A stretch of 64,000 nucleotides of DNA, taken from contig JBBDRB010000080.1 of NCBI GenBank assembly GCA_040905685.1, forward strand, positions 35,568-99,567, read 5' to 3'. This DNA comes from JBBDMU01 sp040905685. Its GTDB lineage: Bacteria; Bacteroidota; Rhodothermia; Balneolales; Natronogracilivirgulaceae. Shown in pieces: positions 1 to 8,672 of this stretch (position 1 is the first letter of the stretch; each line of letters opens with the position of its first letter). The notes under the pieces are model-generated. The model ran no database searches, was not told the DNA's origin, and saw only the letters and a program-made list of their open reading frames with translations. The translations under genes were made by a program, and so were the position numbers.

Positions 1-1052
1 ATGCCGGGAACGCCGAATACCAGGCCAAAGGCCACAACGGCCAGAATGATAATCCCCGGCGGGAGGGAAATTTTCTGCCGTTGGATGAGCGGGGTGATCA
101 CATAGCCCTCCAGCTGCTGGACGATCAGGTAGACCACGCCGGCCCACAGGGCCGTTTGGGGTCCCTCGGCAAAAGCCAGCAACATACCGGGGATAATGGC
201 CACAATGGGTCCGACGTACGGTACAAAATCAAACAGTCCGGCAATCAAACCCAGGATAAGGGCCAGGGGAACACCGGCGATCGTTAATCCAACCGCCACG
301 GCCACACCGACGAAAGTCATGGCAATTAACTGGCCCATAAGCCATTTCCACAGGGCTTTGCCGGACGCCTCCAGGGCTTCGTCCACCCGTTCGGTGCGAT
401 CAGGGGTCACCAGCAGCAAGATGCCGTTTTTATACAGTTCCGGGTTCACGGCAAAGAAAATGCCCACAAATATCACGAGGAGCAGGGTAGCCAGTACATC
501 CGTTAGGGTAGCGCCGGCCTGAAGCAGCATTCCACCGGTCCCCTGCATGCCCCCGTTTTGCCCTTCCTCCCCATTCTGTCCGCCACCGCTGCCCTGCCCT
601 TCGCCCTCATCCTGTCCGCCGCTATTTTCCTGCCCTCCGCTACCGCCCTGACCGCCATTGCCATCTCCTTCCCCATTCAGCAAATACTCGCTCATAGGCC
701 AGTTTTGCATGGACTGCCGGACCTGCTGGACCTGCTGGGGCAGTTTTTCCGTGAGCTGTTGAAATTCGTCGGCGATCTGGGAACCGAAGATCAGGACCAG
801 CATGCCGATGACCAGGATCACCTCCAGGCCTGCGCCCGCCAGCGACCAGCCTCTGGACAATGGCAGAACAGAGCGCAGACCCCGTGCCATGCCGGAAAGG
901 ACCACGGCAACGATCACACCGCCGAGGGCGATAAGCAAGGCATCCTTTATTTGCCAAAAAAACAGGGCCGCGGCCAGAATGGCCACCACCACGAGTGTAT
1001 AGCGGGCAACCGTACTGGCCGGCAAAGCATTGTTCTCCCTGTTGGATGGCAT
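1..1052 (-). CDS. AI-2E family transporter (PerM-like permease), truncated by window edge
   Basis: Predicted inner-membrane permease of the AI-2E/PerM family, whose members export small molecules or act as ion antiporters; the substrate here cannot be told. The frame opens at ATG 1052 behind a GAGAGG Shine-Dalgarno-like site and runs off the left edge, so about 350 residues are visible and the C-terminus is missing. Hydrophobic segments lie near residues 17-33, 38-55, 72-92, 183-203 and through the C-terminal half, which carries the family-typical FDFVPYVGPIVAIIPG stretch. An unusual Gly/Gln/Glu-rich low-complexity segment at residues 127-174 (DNA 531-674) sits in the loop after the amphipathic region where the family normally has a short linker. 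Divergent from the signalling operon that starts at 1278. Family assignment is firm; function is not. Confidence 0.9.
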   Translation of the reverse strand, partial: MPSNRENNALPASTVARYTLVVVAILAAALFFWQIKDALLIALGGVIVAVVLSGMARGLRSVLPLSRGWSLAGAGLEVILVIGMLVLIFGSQIADEFQQLTEKLPQQVQQVRQSMQNWPMSEYLLNGEGDGNGGQGGSGGQENSGGQDEGEGQGSGGGQNGEEGQNGGMQGTGGMLLQAGATLTDVLATLLLVIFVGIFFAVNPELYKNGILLLVTPDRTERVDEALEASGKALWKWLMGQLIAMTFVGVAVAVGLTIAGVPLALILGLIAGLFDFVPYVGPIVAIIPGMLLAFAEGPQTALWAGVVYLIVQQLEGYVITPLIQRQKISLPPGIIILAVVAFGLVFGVPG

Positions 1053-1277
1053 AAACCTCTCTGCAATAATTGAATCCGCCACTATATACTGCAACAACTC
1101 GTTCGGTAGCCTGATAGTTCAGGAGACCGGGTATTTATTACTGCCGTTATTAAAAATATATTATTAAAATTTCATCATAACTCAATAATAAACAATTATT
1201 TATAATTAAAATAGTTGGATAGCACTTAACGGTGCCCGTCCGGGCAGAAACAACTTTCAGTAAGACAGGGACTTTAA

Positions 1278-1673
1278 ATGTTGCAACCACCACAAAATGC
1301 TCAAATTATCGAATCTCACACCGCAACCATGTGGTTTGAAGAAGAGGGCATCTTATGTGTAGTTTCCAAAAAAGGCCCTGTCAGAACACCTGAAATCATT
1401 AAGGAAACGCTGGAGAGTTTCAATCTGCACGCAGGCGAGCGGAAAATCTGCATGCTCATCGATGTTAGCGAAATTTCAGAAATCTCTCGTGAAGGCCGTG
1501 AATTCGTGGCGGAAGTGTTTCCGAAAATATTTAAGGCCATAGCCATGGTTTCAGGGTCGGCGTTTGGCAAAATGATTGCAAATTTATTCTTCACCATAAA
1601 AACTCAACCTTATCCAACCAAAATGTTTACGAATGAACACGAAGCCAGAGAATGGCTTCGGCAATATTTGTAA
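1278..1673 (+). CDS. STAS/SpoIIAA-like small regulatory protein
   Basis: A 131-residue soluble protein with no signal peptide or membrane segment. The alternating beta/alpha pattern (strand ILCVVSKKG, helix TPEIIKETLESF, strand KICMLIDVSEI, helix REGREFVAEVF) resembles STAS/SEC14-like and DUF7793-type proteins that often sit beside histidine kinases. It is the first gene of a four-gene signalling operon, 13 bases before the kinase at 1687, so it may be a regulatory partner or output of that kinase. I see no conserved phospho-acceptor that would prove an anti-anti-sigma role. The fold is inferred from pattern, not from a database match. Confidence 0.65.
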   Translation: MLQPPQNAQIIESHTATMWFEEEGILCVVSKKGPVRTPEIIKETLESFNLHAGERKICMLIDVSEISEISREGREFVAEVFPKIFKAIAMVSGSAFGKMIANLFFTIKTQPYPTKMFTNEHEAREWLRQYL

Positions 1674-1686
1674 TAAGGTTTAACCA

Positions 1687-2718
1687 ATGAAAGAAACACA
1701 GCGTATAAAAGAGATTCTGGCCCGGGTCAACCCGGCTGATACCCGCGATGCGGCTTCCGGTTCCGAAAACCGCGACGACCCTGAAAAAGTCATAGCCGGT
1801 TTACAGGAACTTGATAAAGCTTTGCAATCGAAATCAGCGCGTATTCATTCCTTGATTGAATTGACGCTCGACTATACGATCATGGATTTTTCAAAAAAAG
1901 CCATGATCAGTGAGAACAAGGATGAAATAGATGCCTTGTCCGCCGGCCTGAATGCGTTGGGAGAGGAGATGAAGCATTCGCTGGATACCCAGAACCGGTT
2001 CCGGAAGGAACTGGAGGATAAAGCCAATCAGCTTGACGCCACCAATAAAGAACTGGAATCGTTTGCGTATTCCGTTAGCCATGATTTGCGGACTCCCTTG
2101 CGGGCCATCCACGGCTATTCCCAGGTCCTGGTCGAAGATTGCAACGAAAAACTGGATAGCGGATGCGAACGGGCACTGGCCGCTATCATGCATAACGCCA
2201 AAAAGATGGGCCAGCTTATAGACGATTTACTGACGTTCTCGAGATTAGGAAGAAAAGAGCTGAGCAAAACAGAATTGGACACCACAGAACTGGTAAAGGC
2301 AGCAAGTCAGTTTTTTAAACCCCAGTATCCGGAAACTGAAATTATCGTTCAACCCATGTCGCCGGCCTATGCGGATTATTCATTGTTGAACCTGGTTTAT
2401 CAGAATCTGATCTCCAATGCCATAAAATACAGTTCAAAAAAAGAATCGCCTGTAATCGAGATCGGGGAGACGGTTACCGAAAGGGGAAGGGTGTTTTATG
2501 TAAAAGACAACGGGGCCGGGTTCAATATGGAATATTACGATAAACTTTTCGGGGTGTTTCAGCGCCTTCACCGGGATGATGAATTTGAAGGCACAGGGGT
2601 TGGTCTACCCATTGTTCAGCGGATTATACACCGTCACGGAGGGTCGGTGTGGGCCGAAGGCGTTGTCGGTGAAGGGGCCGTTTTTTATTTCACATTAACA
2701 TCTCAGGAAGGTCAATGA
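1687..2718 (+). CDS. Soluble sensor histidine kinase (HisKA-HATPase_c) with N-terminal HAMP-like segment
   Basis: Cytoplasmic sensor kinase of 343 residues. Residues about 60-100 look like a degenerate HAMP linker (NKDEIDALSAGLNALGEEM) with no preceding membrane helix, followed by a coiled-coil signalling helix. The H box is SVSHDLRTPLRAI with the phosphorylated His at 132. The ATPase domain shows the N box (NLVYQNLISNAIKYS), the G1 box (VKDNGAGFN) and a later GTGVGLPIV G2 box, so it looks catalytically complete. The HisKA subtype resembles phytochrome-type kinases that pair with stand-alone receivers. The next gene, an Rcp1-like receiver, starts one base after the stop, which supports a cognate pair. 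There is no recognisable sensory domain, so the signal probably comes through a partner, possibly the STAS-like protein upstream. Confidence 0.9.
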   Translation: MKETQRIKEILARVNPADTRDAASGSENRDDPEKVIAGLQELDKALQSKSARIHSLIELTLDYTIMDFSKKAMISENKDEIDALSAGLNALGEEMKHSLDTQNRFRKELEDKANQLDATNKELESFAYSVSHDLRTPLRAIHGYSQVLVEDCNEKLDSGCERALAAIMHNAKKMGQLIDDLLTFSRLGRKELSKTELDTTELVKAASQFFKPQYPETEIIVQPMSPAYADYSLLNLVYQNLISNAIKYSSKKESPVIEIGETVTERGRVFYVKDNGAGFNMEYYDKLFGVFQRLHRDDEFEGTGVGLPIVQRIIHRHGGSVWAEGVVGEGAVFYFTLTSQEGQ

Positions 2719-2719
2719 T

Positions 2720-3178
2720 ATGGAAAAGGAATTAGAAGTCATCCTTATAGAAGATAACATAAGTGATGCGGAACTCACGATCCGGGCACTGAAAAAAAAG
2801 AACCTGTGCAACCAGATCGTTCATCTGAAAGACGGTGCCGAGGCCCTGGATTTCATCTTCGCCAAAGGAGAATATGAGGGCCGGGATATGACCAAGACAC
2901 CCAAGGTCATCCTCCTTGACCTGAAGATGCCAAAAATTGACGGCATTGAAGTTTTGAAACGGATTAAAGCAGATGACCGTACCAGGGCCATACCCCTGGT
3001 GATTCTGACCTCATCCGGTGAAGATCCGGATATCAAGCGATGCTATGAGCTTGGCGCCAACAGCTATATTGTAAAACCCGTTGATTTTCAGTGTTTCCTG
3101 GAGGCCGTAACCGATTTGGGAATGTACTGGATGCTGGTAAACCAGCCACCCACAACCAAGATGAAATTGCATAAATGA
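2720..3178 (+). CDS. Single-domain response regulator, Rcp1-like
   Basis: A 152-residue CheY-like receiver with no output domain. The acidic pocket residues E11/D12, the phospho-acceptor D67 in VILLDLKMP, the Ser/Thr switch in VILTSSGE and the conserved Lys in YIVKPVD are all present. The segment between strands 2 and 3 (about residues 45-60) is longer than in CheY, as in the Rcp1 group that receives phosphate from phytochrome-like kinases. It lies one base after the kinase gene and one base before the receiver-kinase at 3180. It is therefore likely an intermediate phosphate carrier acting by protein-protein contact. Confidence 0.92.
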   Translation: MEKELEVILIEDNISDAELTIRALKKKNLCNQIVHLKDGAEALDFIFAKGEYEGRDMTKTPKVILLDLKMPKIDGIEVLKRIKADDRTRAIPLVILTSSGEDPDIKRCYELGANSYIVKPVDFQCFLEAVTDLGMYWMLVNQPPTTKMKLHK

Positions 3179-3179
3179 A

Positions 3180-4226
3180 ATGAAAAATCTGAATGTACTT
3201 CACCTCGAGGATTCACCTGACGACGCCTTTTTTGTTCAGCGCTGTTTAAGGATAACGTATGCGGATTGCACATTCAAAGTGGTTGATAATCAGGATGATT
3301 TTCTCGGGGCACTCAAAGAGTTTAATCCCGACCTTATTCTTTCCGATCATTCCATGCCCCGGTTCGATTCCACTTCTGCTCTTGAACTGTGCAGGAATGA
3401 AAATATGGACATCCCGTTCATTCTCGTAACGGGGGCCGTATCCGAGGAATTCGCGGTTCAATGTCTGCAGCGCGGGGCCGATGATTATATTTTAAAATCC
3501 AGCCTGGACCGTTTACCCAACGCCGTAAAACGTGCCCTGGATAAAAAGAAAACCGAGAGACAGAGGGATGAGCTTGTCCGGAAGCTGGAAGCTTCCCTGA
3601 AGGAGAAGGATGATCTGCTGGCTGAAAAGGATGCTTTAATTCAGGAAGTCCATCACCGGGTGAAAAACAACCTCTCCATTATTACCAGTCTGCTGAACAT
3701 TCAAGCCGGTTTTGTTAGTGATCGAAAAGTAAAAGCCCTGCTCATTGAAAGCGTAAGCAGGATTCGTTCCATGGGGATGGTCCATGAAATGATCTATGAT
3801 CAGACGAACTTCAGCAATGTGGTCATGGAAACGTACATCATTAAACTTTTTCAGTTTATATCCATCAATTTTGCTGATCCTGATGTATCGGTCAGGTATG
3901 ATATTGACGCCCGGGATGTTTTTCTCAACATCAACGTTGCCATGCCCTGCGCGCTGATCCTGAACGAGCTGATCACCAATGCATACAAGCATGCATTTCG
4001 GGGGCGTCGGGATGGGGAGATCAAGGTCAGCCTTAGCAAAAAAGACAATAATAGGTATGACCTTAAGGTCAGTGACAATGGCGTCGGACTTCCCGAAGAG
4101 GCCGATGACTCAACGCTGGGGCTGTCGCTGGTCCACGGCCTTGTCAACCAGATCCAGGGAACCGTTTCCATAGAAAGGAATGGCGCCGGCACCACCTATG
4201 TGATTACTTTTGCCGGTGCCGGCTGA
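3180..4226 (+). CDS. Receiver-histidine kinase hybrid (REC-HisKA_2-HATPase_c)
   Basis: A 348-residue cytoplasmic protein with an N-terminal receiver (phospho-acceptor D56 in LILSDHSMP) joined by a coiled coil (about 125-150) to a HisKA_2 domain with motif EVHHRVKNNL (likely phospho-His 159) and a HATPase_c domain (NELITNAYKHAF, VSDNGVGLP, LGLSLV). HisKA_2 kinases of this layout take input through their receiver and pass phosphate to another regulator. It ends the signalling operon, so the chain could run from the 1687 kinase through the 2720 receiver to this protein or in parallel. Its 3' end overlaps the converging SDR gene by 23 bases. Confidence 0.92.
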   Translation: MKNLNVLHLEDSPDDAFFVQRCLRITYADCTFKVVDNQDDFLGALKEFNPDLILSDHSMPRFDSTSALELCRNENMDIPFILVTGAVSEEFAVQCLQRGADDYILKSSLDRLPNAVKRALDKKKTERQRDELVRKLEASLKEKDDLLAEKDALIQEVHHRVKNNLSIITSLLNIQAGFVSDRKVKALLIESVSRIRSMGMVHEMIYDQTNFSNVVMETYIIKLFQFISINFADPDVSVRYDIDARDVFLNINVAMPCALILNELITNAYKHAFRGRRDGEIKVSLSKKDNNRYDLKVSDNGVGLPEEADDSTLGLSLVHGLVNQIQGTVSIERNGAGTTYVITFAGAG

Positions 4227-4240
4227 TTACCTTTTTACTG
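4185..4240. terminator. Hairpin at the convergent gene ends, possible terminator
   Basis: GCCGGCACC at 4185-4193 pairs perfectly with GGTGCCGGC at 4215-4223 (9 bp, 21-base loop), and a run of five T follows at 4232-4236. It lies inside the last codons of the receiver-kinase and of the converging SDR gene. It could end the plus-strand signalling operon. The long loop and the gap before the T run make this only moderately convincing. Confidence 0.4.
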
Positions 4241-5172
4241 AGGGTCCACATTCGTTCGATGTTTTCCGGATCGGAGGCGTAGGCCGGAACGTGCCGGGTA
4301 TTCCAGAGCTCCCTGATAAGGGTGAAAAAGGATAGGGGCTTGTGCTTTTCACCCCGGAGCAGGATGTTGCTCCGGCTATCAAAGAGCACCCCCGTTACCT
4401 CTTTCAGGTCACCGGAAGTGCAGAGGTGAAAGTAGATACCGGCCATCTGCTGGGGGGTTAGGGAATAGGGATTGAGGTTTTGGACCAGGGGACCTATGAG
4501 CCTGTAATAGGAGCTGAGCTTGTTCAGCGTTTGCCTGGAAACCTTTACGGCCGGTATCATGATGGAGTTCACTTTTATGCCATAGGGCCGATAGGCTTCG
4601 GCCATTTTATAGGTGAGCAGCAGCAAACCCATTTTAGAATCACCATACATTTTATAGACTGTGTAAGGTCTGCTGTCGTGGAATTCCCCCTGAAGGTTAT
4701 CGAATTCAATGGCCCGTTTCGGATCGAAGAAATGCTTGATGTTAGAGGAATTCGCGGTCAGTATCCTTGGATCCTCAGACCGGCCAAGGGCTTCCAGCAG
4801 CAGTTCCGTCATAAGGTGGGGCCCGAACGTATTGGTAGCGAACGTAAGCTCCAGGCCATCGGCGCTGAACTGATAGGTTTTGATGCCGTGGTTGAAATAT
4901 CCTGCGTTATGGATCAGGATATCCAGGGTATCGTGGCGGCTATGGAAATCACGGCAAAAATCCTCAATGGATGGGATGGATGACACATCAACCGGCCTTA
5001 GCTCAACGGATCCGTTATGGGCGCTTTTGATCACTTCCTGCCGGACCGGTTCACTTTTTGCCACGTCACGGCAGGCCATAATTACATGGCATCCCTCCGA
5101 GGCAAATCGTATGGCCGCCGCCTTGCCTATCCCTGAATTGGCTCCTGTGATGACTACCGTTTGGCTGTTCAT
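4204..5172 (-). CDS. Short-chain dehydrogenase/reductase (SDR), retinol-dehydrogenase-like
   Basis: NAD(P)-dependent oxidoreductase of 322 residues. It has the Rossmann motif TGANSGIG near the N-terminus, the NAG motif (HNAGYFN) and the catalytic YGDSK (YxxxK). Length and overall pattern resemble retinol dehydrogenase/protochlorophyllide-reductase-like SDRs; the substrate is unknown. I chose ATG 5172 (MNSQTVVITG) because the open frame upstream encodes a poorly fitting extension and the Rossmann strand should start within a few residues of the N-terminus. The gene converges with the signalling operon and is divergent from the nicotinate phosphoribosyltransferase gene. Confidence 0.88.
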   Translation of the reverse strand: MNSQTVVITGANSGIGKAAAIRFASEGCHVIMACRDVAKSEPVRQEVIKSAHNGSVELRPVDVSSIPSIEDFCRDFHSRHDTLDILIHNAGYFNHGIKTYQFSADGLELTFATNTFGPHLMTELLLEALGRSEDPRILTANSSNIKHFFDPKRAIEFDNLQGEFHDSRPYTVYKMYGDSKMGLLLLTYKMAEAYRPYGIKVNSIMIPAVKVSRQTLNKLSSYYRLIGPLVQNLNPYSLTPQQMAGIYFHLCTSGDLKEVTGVLFDSRSNILLRGEKHKPLSFFTLIRELWNTRHVPAYASDPENIERMWTLSKKVISRHRQK

Positions 5173-5317
5173 GATATTTATTGATAAATTTAAGTTCAGT
5201 TTAAAGTGCGTCAACCGGTTAGGAAAGGTAAGCAAACCCTATGGCTTAAACTGCGAATGATATACAGCGCGCCTGCTAAAGAAATTATGCCGGGAGAAAC
5301 CCTGTTAGGCTTAAAAC

Positions 5318-6748
5318 ATGAAGCACAATCTGCTCAATACCATCACCGGTACGTATACCGATCAGTACCAGCTTACCATGGCTCAGGTCTATTTCCTGAA
5401 AGGGAAAAAAGATCATACGGCCGTATTCGATTATTTCTTCCGGAAGCTCCCGTTTGAAGGGGGCTATGCCGTGTTTGCCGGACTCGATGATCTGCTTGAC
5501 CTGCTGGAGAACCTGCATTTCGATGAACAGGATATCGACTTTATCCGGGAGCAGGGTTTTCATCCGGAGTTTATCCGCTACCTGCAGGATTTCCGGTTTA
5601 GCGGCACAATATACAGCAACCGTGAAGGAAACCCGGTTTTTCCCATCCTGCCGGTCCTGAGCGTGGAGGCCGGCATCATAGAAGCACAGCTGATCGAAAC
5701 ACTGCTGCTGAATATCCTGAACTACCAAACCCTTATTGCCACCAAAGCCAGCCGGATGCGGTATGTGGCCGGAGATCGCAAGCTTATGGACTTCGGGTTG
5801 CGAAGGGCTCAGGGCGCCGGGGGGTTTCATGCCGCCCGCGCGGCCGTTATCGGCGGATTCGATTCCACCAGCAATGTTCGTGCCGGCCGGGATTACCAGA
5901 TCCCGGTGTCGGGGACCATGGCGCATTCCTTTGTGCAAAGTTATGACAATGAACGGACGGCCTTCCGTGATTTTGCCGCCGGACGGCCGGACGATTGCGT
6001 TCTTCTGGTCGACACCTACGATACCCTGAGCAGTGGCGTGCCCAACGCCATCGCCGTGGGAAAGGAGATGGAAGCGAATGGATACCGGCTGAAAGGCATC
6101 CGGCTGGATAGCGGGGATCTGGCCTGGCTGGCCAGGCAATCAAGGAAGGCACTTGACGAGGCCGGCCTCGGGTATGTTAAGATTGCAGGTTCCAACCAGA
6201 TTGACGAATATGTGATCCGAAGCCTGACGGCTCAGCAGGCGCCCATAGATTTATTCGGGATAGGCACCAGCCTGGTTACCGGTCGTCCGGATGCGGCCCT
6301 GGACGGGGTTTACAAACTGGCCTTTGCCCATAACAAGCCACGGATCAAATTGTCCGAATCGATAGCAAAAATCACCCTGCCGCACAGAAAACAGGTGTTC
6401 AGGGTGATGGATGAGGAGGGGCTTTTTTACGGAGCCGATGCAGCCGCTCTGGCGGAAGAAAAAAGCGTGGAAACCATGCATCATACGGTGGACCCACTCA
6501 AATCCCTTGCCATAAAGGCATACGGTCAGCAGCCCCAGCTCCACAAAGTCATGGAGCATGGCGCCCGGCTCACCGATCCGTTACCGCTGAATGAGATCAG
6601 GCAGTTCAGCGGGCAGCGCCTGCAGCTTCTTCCCCCCGAATACCAACGTTTCGAAAATCCCCATATCTACAAGGTGGGCATCAGCGCCCGGCTTAAAAAG
6701 GAACGCGATCACCTGGTCGAATGGGCAGTACAGCAGCTTCGGGGCTGA
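5318..6748 (+). CDS. pncB: Nicotinate phosphoribosyltransferase
   Basis: Converts nicotinate and PRPP to nicotinate mononucleotide, with ATP hydrolysis, in the Preiss-Handler NAD salvage route. The 476-residue protein shows the N-terminal TDQYQLTMAQ motif, DFGLRRAQG, the expected phosphorylated His at 203 in SGTMAHSF, the LVDTYDT strand and the phosphate-binding region GIGTSLVTG. The length is typical of the bacterial enzyme. It stands alone between an SDR gene and a converging phosphoesterase gene five bases away. NadD, which acts on its product, is encoded far away at 62254, so both steps of this branch are in the window. Confidence 0.95.
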   Translation: MKHNLLNTITGTYTDQYQLTMAQVYFLKGKKDHTAVFDYFFRKLPFEGGYAVFAGLDDLLDLLENLHFDEQDIDFIREQGFHPEFIRYLQDFRFSGTIYSNREGNPVFPILPVLSVEAGIIEAQLIETLLLNILNYQTLIATKASRMRYVAGDRKLMDFGLRRAQGAGGFHAARAAVIGGFDSTSNVRAGRDYQIPVSGTMAHSFVQSYDNERTAFRDFAAGRPDDCVLLVDTYDTLSSGVPNAIAVGKEMEANGYRLKGIRLDSGDLAWLARQSRKALDEAGLGYVKIAGSNQIDEYVIRSLTAQQAPIDLFGIGTSLVTGRPDAALDGVYKLAFAHNKPRIKLSESIAKITLPHRKQVFRVMDEEGLFYGADAAALAEEKSVETMHHTVDPLKSLAIKAYGQQPQLHKVMEHGARLTDPLPLNEIRQFSGQRLQLLPPEYQRFENPHIYKVGISARLKKERDHLVEWAVQQLRG

Positions 6749-6753
6749 TAAAG

Positions 6754-7929
6754 CTATTCGATCGTTATGACCGAGATGCGGGCCGGGGCGTTGTAGCGCA
6801 CCGGGGCGAGGGTGAAGCCGAGTCCGCTGCTGATATTGAACAGGGTATTGTCAAACCACCACAGACCCTGGACGTAGGGGGTGTCCCGGCGGGCCCCGGA
6901 TACCTGATAGAAGAAAACAGGGACCTTGATCTGTCCCCCGTGGGTATGGCCGGCCAGAAGCTGGTGATAGCCCGCTTCCAGGGCTTCGCGCATGATCTTG
7001 TCCGTGGCCTGATGGGCCACCATAATGCTCAGCCCCTCTCCGCGGTGTTCATCCGTCAGCTGCTGCAACCGTCCGGGATCGATCTTTTGGTTATAGATCT
7101 CCGTCACTCCCGTCAGTTTGACCACATTTTGTTGATGTTCGATCCAGTGATTTTCATTCCGGAGCACGACAATGCCTCTTTGCTCAAGCTCATCCACGAC
7201 CTGTTCTTCACCGGCCCAGTAATCGTGATCGCCGATAACGGCGTAGATCCCATGCTCCGATTCAATGCCGGCCAGGGCCCGGGCCCCCGCCATAACATAC
7301 CCGGTACCTTCGGTAACCAAATCGCCGGCAAAGATGACCAGGTCCGGCCCGGCCTGGTTGATCATATCCACATAGCGGTTCATTTTTCTCACCGTGGTAT
7401 AGCGGTCGGCCTGCAGGTCGGAAATGTGAACAATGGTGAACCCGTCGAGGCCGGGCTCGTCCAGGGGATAGGCGATTTCGTCCAGGCCGATATGATGGGT
7501 ATCCCAGGCGGTTTTACCCGTGACGTACAGCGCCGTTGCGGCAGCCAAAAACAGCATCAGCCTGGCCTGAATGGTGTTGAAGCGGACAAGGTCCGTCTTA
7601 AAGCTCCATTTGCCGATCAGGGCCAGGATATCGATGGTTATAAACCAGCTCAGCAGCACCCCTGAGAAGATCAATCCAACCCAGAACGGATAGACCAGAA
7701 GAGCCGGTACCGTTTCCCAGGAAAATCCGTACCCCATCGCATTCTGGACATAAGCGGTGGCCGGATACAGTAAAAAAAGCGTCACGGCTGCCAGAAATAC
7801 GCCGGTAAACAGCCGGGTTCCCCCGGGATGAGTCCGCCGGACCGCCCAATGCAGCCTGAGGCCTAAATATAGAAGGATCACCGACATGATGAGGGTCAGC
7901 AGCAGGGTCATGCGGAGGGTCCATGGCAT
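6754..7929 (-). CDS. Membrane-anchored calcineurin-like metallophosphoesterase
   Basis: Phosphoesterase with about four N-terminal membrane helices (near residues 7-27, 40-60, 73-98 and 123-140 counted from ATG 7929) followed by a metal-dependent phosphatase domain. Motifs are HISDLQAD, FAGDLV, IGDHDYW and GHTHGGQ. The family's first motif is normally DxH; here His is replaced by Gln (DLQ), and GNHD reads GDHD. The layout resembles YkuE/YaeI-like enzymes, but the natural substrate is unknown. A TTG at 7989 would add 20 residues; I prefer ATG 7929 because the first helix starts just after it. The gene is divergent from ferritin and converges on pncB. Confidence 0.87.
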   Translation of the reverse strand: MPWTLRMTLLLTLIMSVILLYLGLRLHWAVRRTHPGGTRLFTGVFLAAVTLFLLYPATAYVQNAMGYGFSWETVPALLVYPFWVGLIFSGVLLSWFITIDILALIGKWSFKTDLVRFNTIQARLMLFLAAATALYVTGKTAWDTHHIGLDEIAYPLDEPGLDGFTIVHISDLQADRYTTVRKMNRYVDMINQAGPDLVIFAGDLVTEGTGYVMAGARALAGIESEHGIYAVIGDHDYWAGEEQVVDELEQRGIVVLRNENHWIEHQQNVVKLTGVTEIYNQKIDPGRLQQLTDEHRGEGLSIMVAHQATDKIMREALEAGYHQLLAGHTHGGQIKVPVFFYQVSGARRDTPYVQGLWWFDNTLFNISSGLGFTLAPVRYNAPARISVITIE

Positions 7930-7980
7930 AGCGTAAGCAGGGTTATGGTTCTTTTTAAGATAATATCGGAATGTTTGAGG

Positions 7981-8010
7981 TTGAATCAACGTTCATTTCA
8001 TCCAGATTTG
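7981..8010 (+). promoter_or_regulatory. Candidate promoter of the ferritin gene
   Basis: TTG at 7981-7983 is followed after 19 bases by CAGATTTG at 8003-8010. This matches the Bacteroidota consensus TTG-N19-TAnnTTTG with one mismatch in the -7 element. Transcription would start about 20-25 bases before the ferritin ATG at 8040. No Fur box was recognised. Confidence 0.4.
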
Positions 8011-8039
8011 TTCCTTTTAATTATAAAAAACCGATAGCT

Positions 8040-8522
8040 ATGAATGAAGAAATCCAACAGATCATCAATGACCAGATTCAGGCCGAACTGCAATCCGCCT
8101 ATGATTACCTGGCTATGTCCGCTTTTTTTGAAGAACAGAGCCTGGAGGGTTTTGCCCATTGGATGAAGAAACAATGGGAAGAAGAGACCGAACATGCCAT
8201 GAAATTTTACCGGCACCTGCTGGCCCGGAACGGGCATGTGGAACTGAAAAGCCTCAAGCAGCCGTCGGTTTCCTTCAACTCCCCGCTTGATGTGTTCCGC
8301 AAGGCCCTGGCCCAGGAGCAGAAAATAACGATTTTCATCCATGATATGTATGAGCGGGCTGTCGGGGATAAAGACTATGCCCTGCAGCAGCTCCTTCTTT
8401 GGTTTATTGAAGAGCAGGTGGAAGAGGAGGATGCCGCCCGAAGCATCATAGACCAGCTGGAGATGATCGGTGACTCACGGTCGGGCCTGTTTTTGCTGGA
8501 TAAGGAGCTTAAACAGCGATAA
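8040..8522 (+). CDS. Non-haem ferritin (FtnA type)
   Basis: Iron-storage protein of 160 residues that oxidises Fe(II) and stores ferric mineral in a 24-mer. The ferroxidase residues are visible: E16, Y23, E49 and H52 (ExxH in EEETEHAMKF), E93 and the Q126/E129 region of WFIEEQVEEE. There is no haem-binding Met pattern as in bacterioferritin. ATG 8040 was chosen because the protein then begins MNEEIQQIIN as in the family; an upstream ATG at 7971 would put 23 unrelated residues in front and would lie upstream of the likely promoter. The gene is monocistronic by layout. Confidence 0.95.
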   Translation: MNEEIQQIINDQIQAELQSAYDYLAMSAFFEEQSLEGFAHWMKKQWEEETEHAMKFYRHLLARNGHVELKSLKQPSVSFNSPLDVFRKALAQEQKITIFIHDMYERAVGDKDYALQQLLLWFIEEQVEEEDAARSIIDQLEMIGDSRSGLFLLDKELKQR

Positions 8523-8561
8523 TGTTTCCTTAATCTTTATTAACAATGTTAAGTTCATTGC

Positions 8562-8593
8562 TTGACGGTTGTTTAAAATAAACCTATCTTTAG
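8562..8593 (+). promoter_or_regulatory. Candidate promoter of the small gene at 8673
   Basis: TTG at 8562-8564, a 20-base spacer and TATCTTTAG at 8585-8593 fit the Bacteroidota promoter form (TAnnTTTG) with one mismatch. It would give a leader of about 70 bases before ATG 8673. Confidence 0.4.
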
Positions 8594-8672
8594 AACAAAT
8601 AACAACATACCATCATATAAACCGTAAGTGCAATATGATACTGTATACAGATAAGTTTGAATAAAGGAATAT

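Noticed and set aside
640..957. 105-codon minus-strand frame with Cys/Arg-rich product
   Set aside because: Out-of-frame shadow of the AI-2E permease gene, which reads through the whole segment in another frame.
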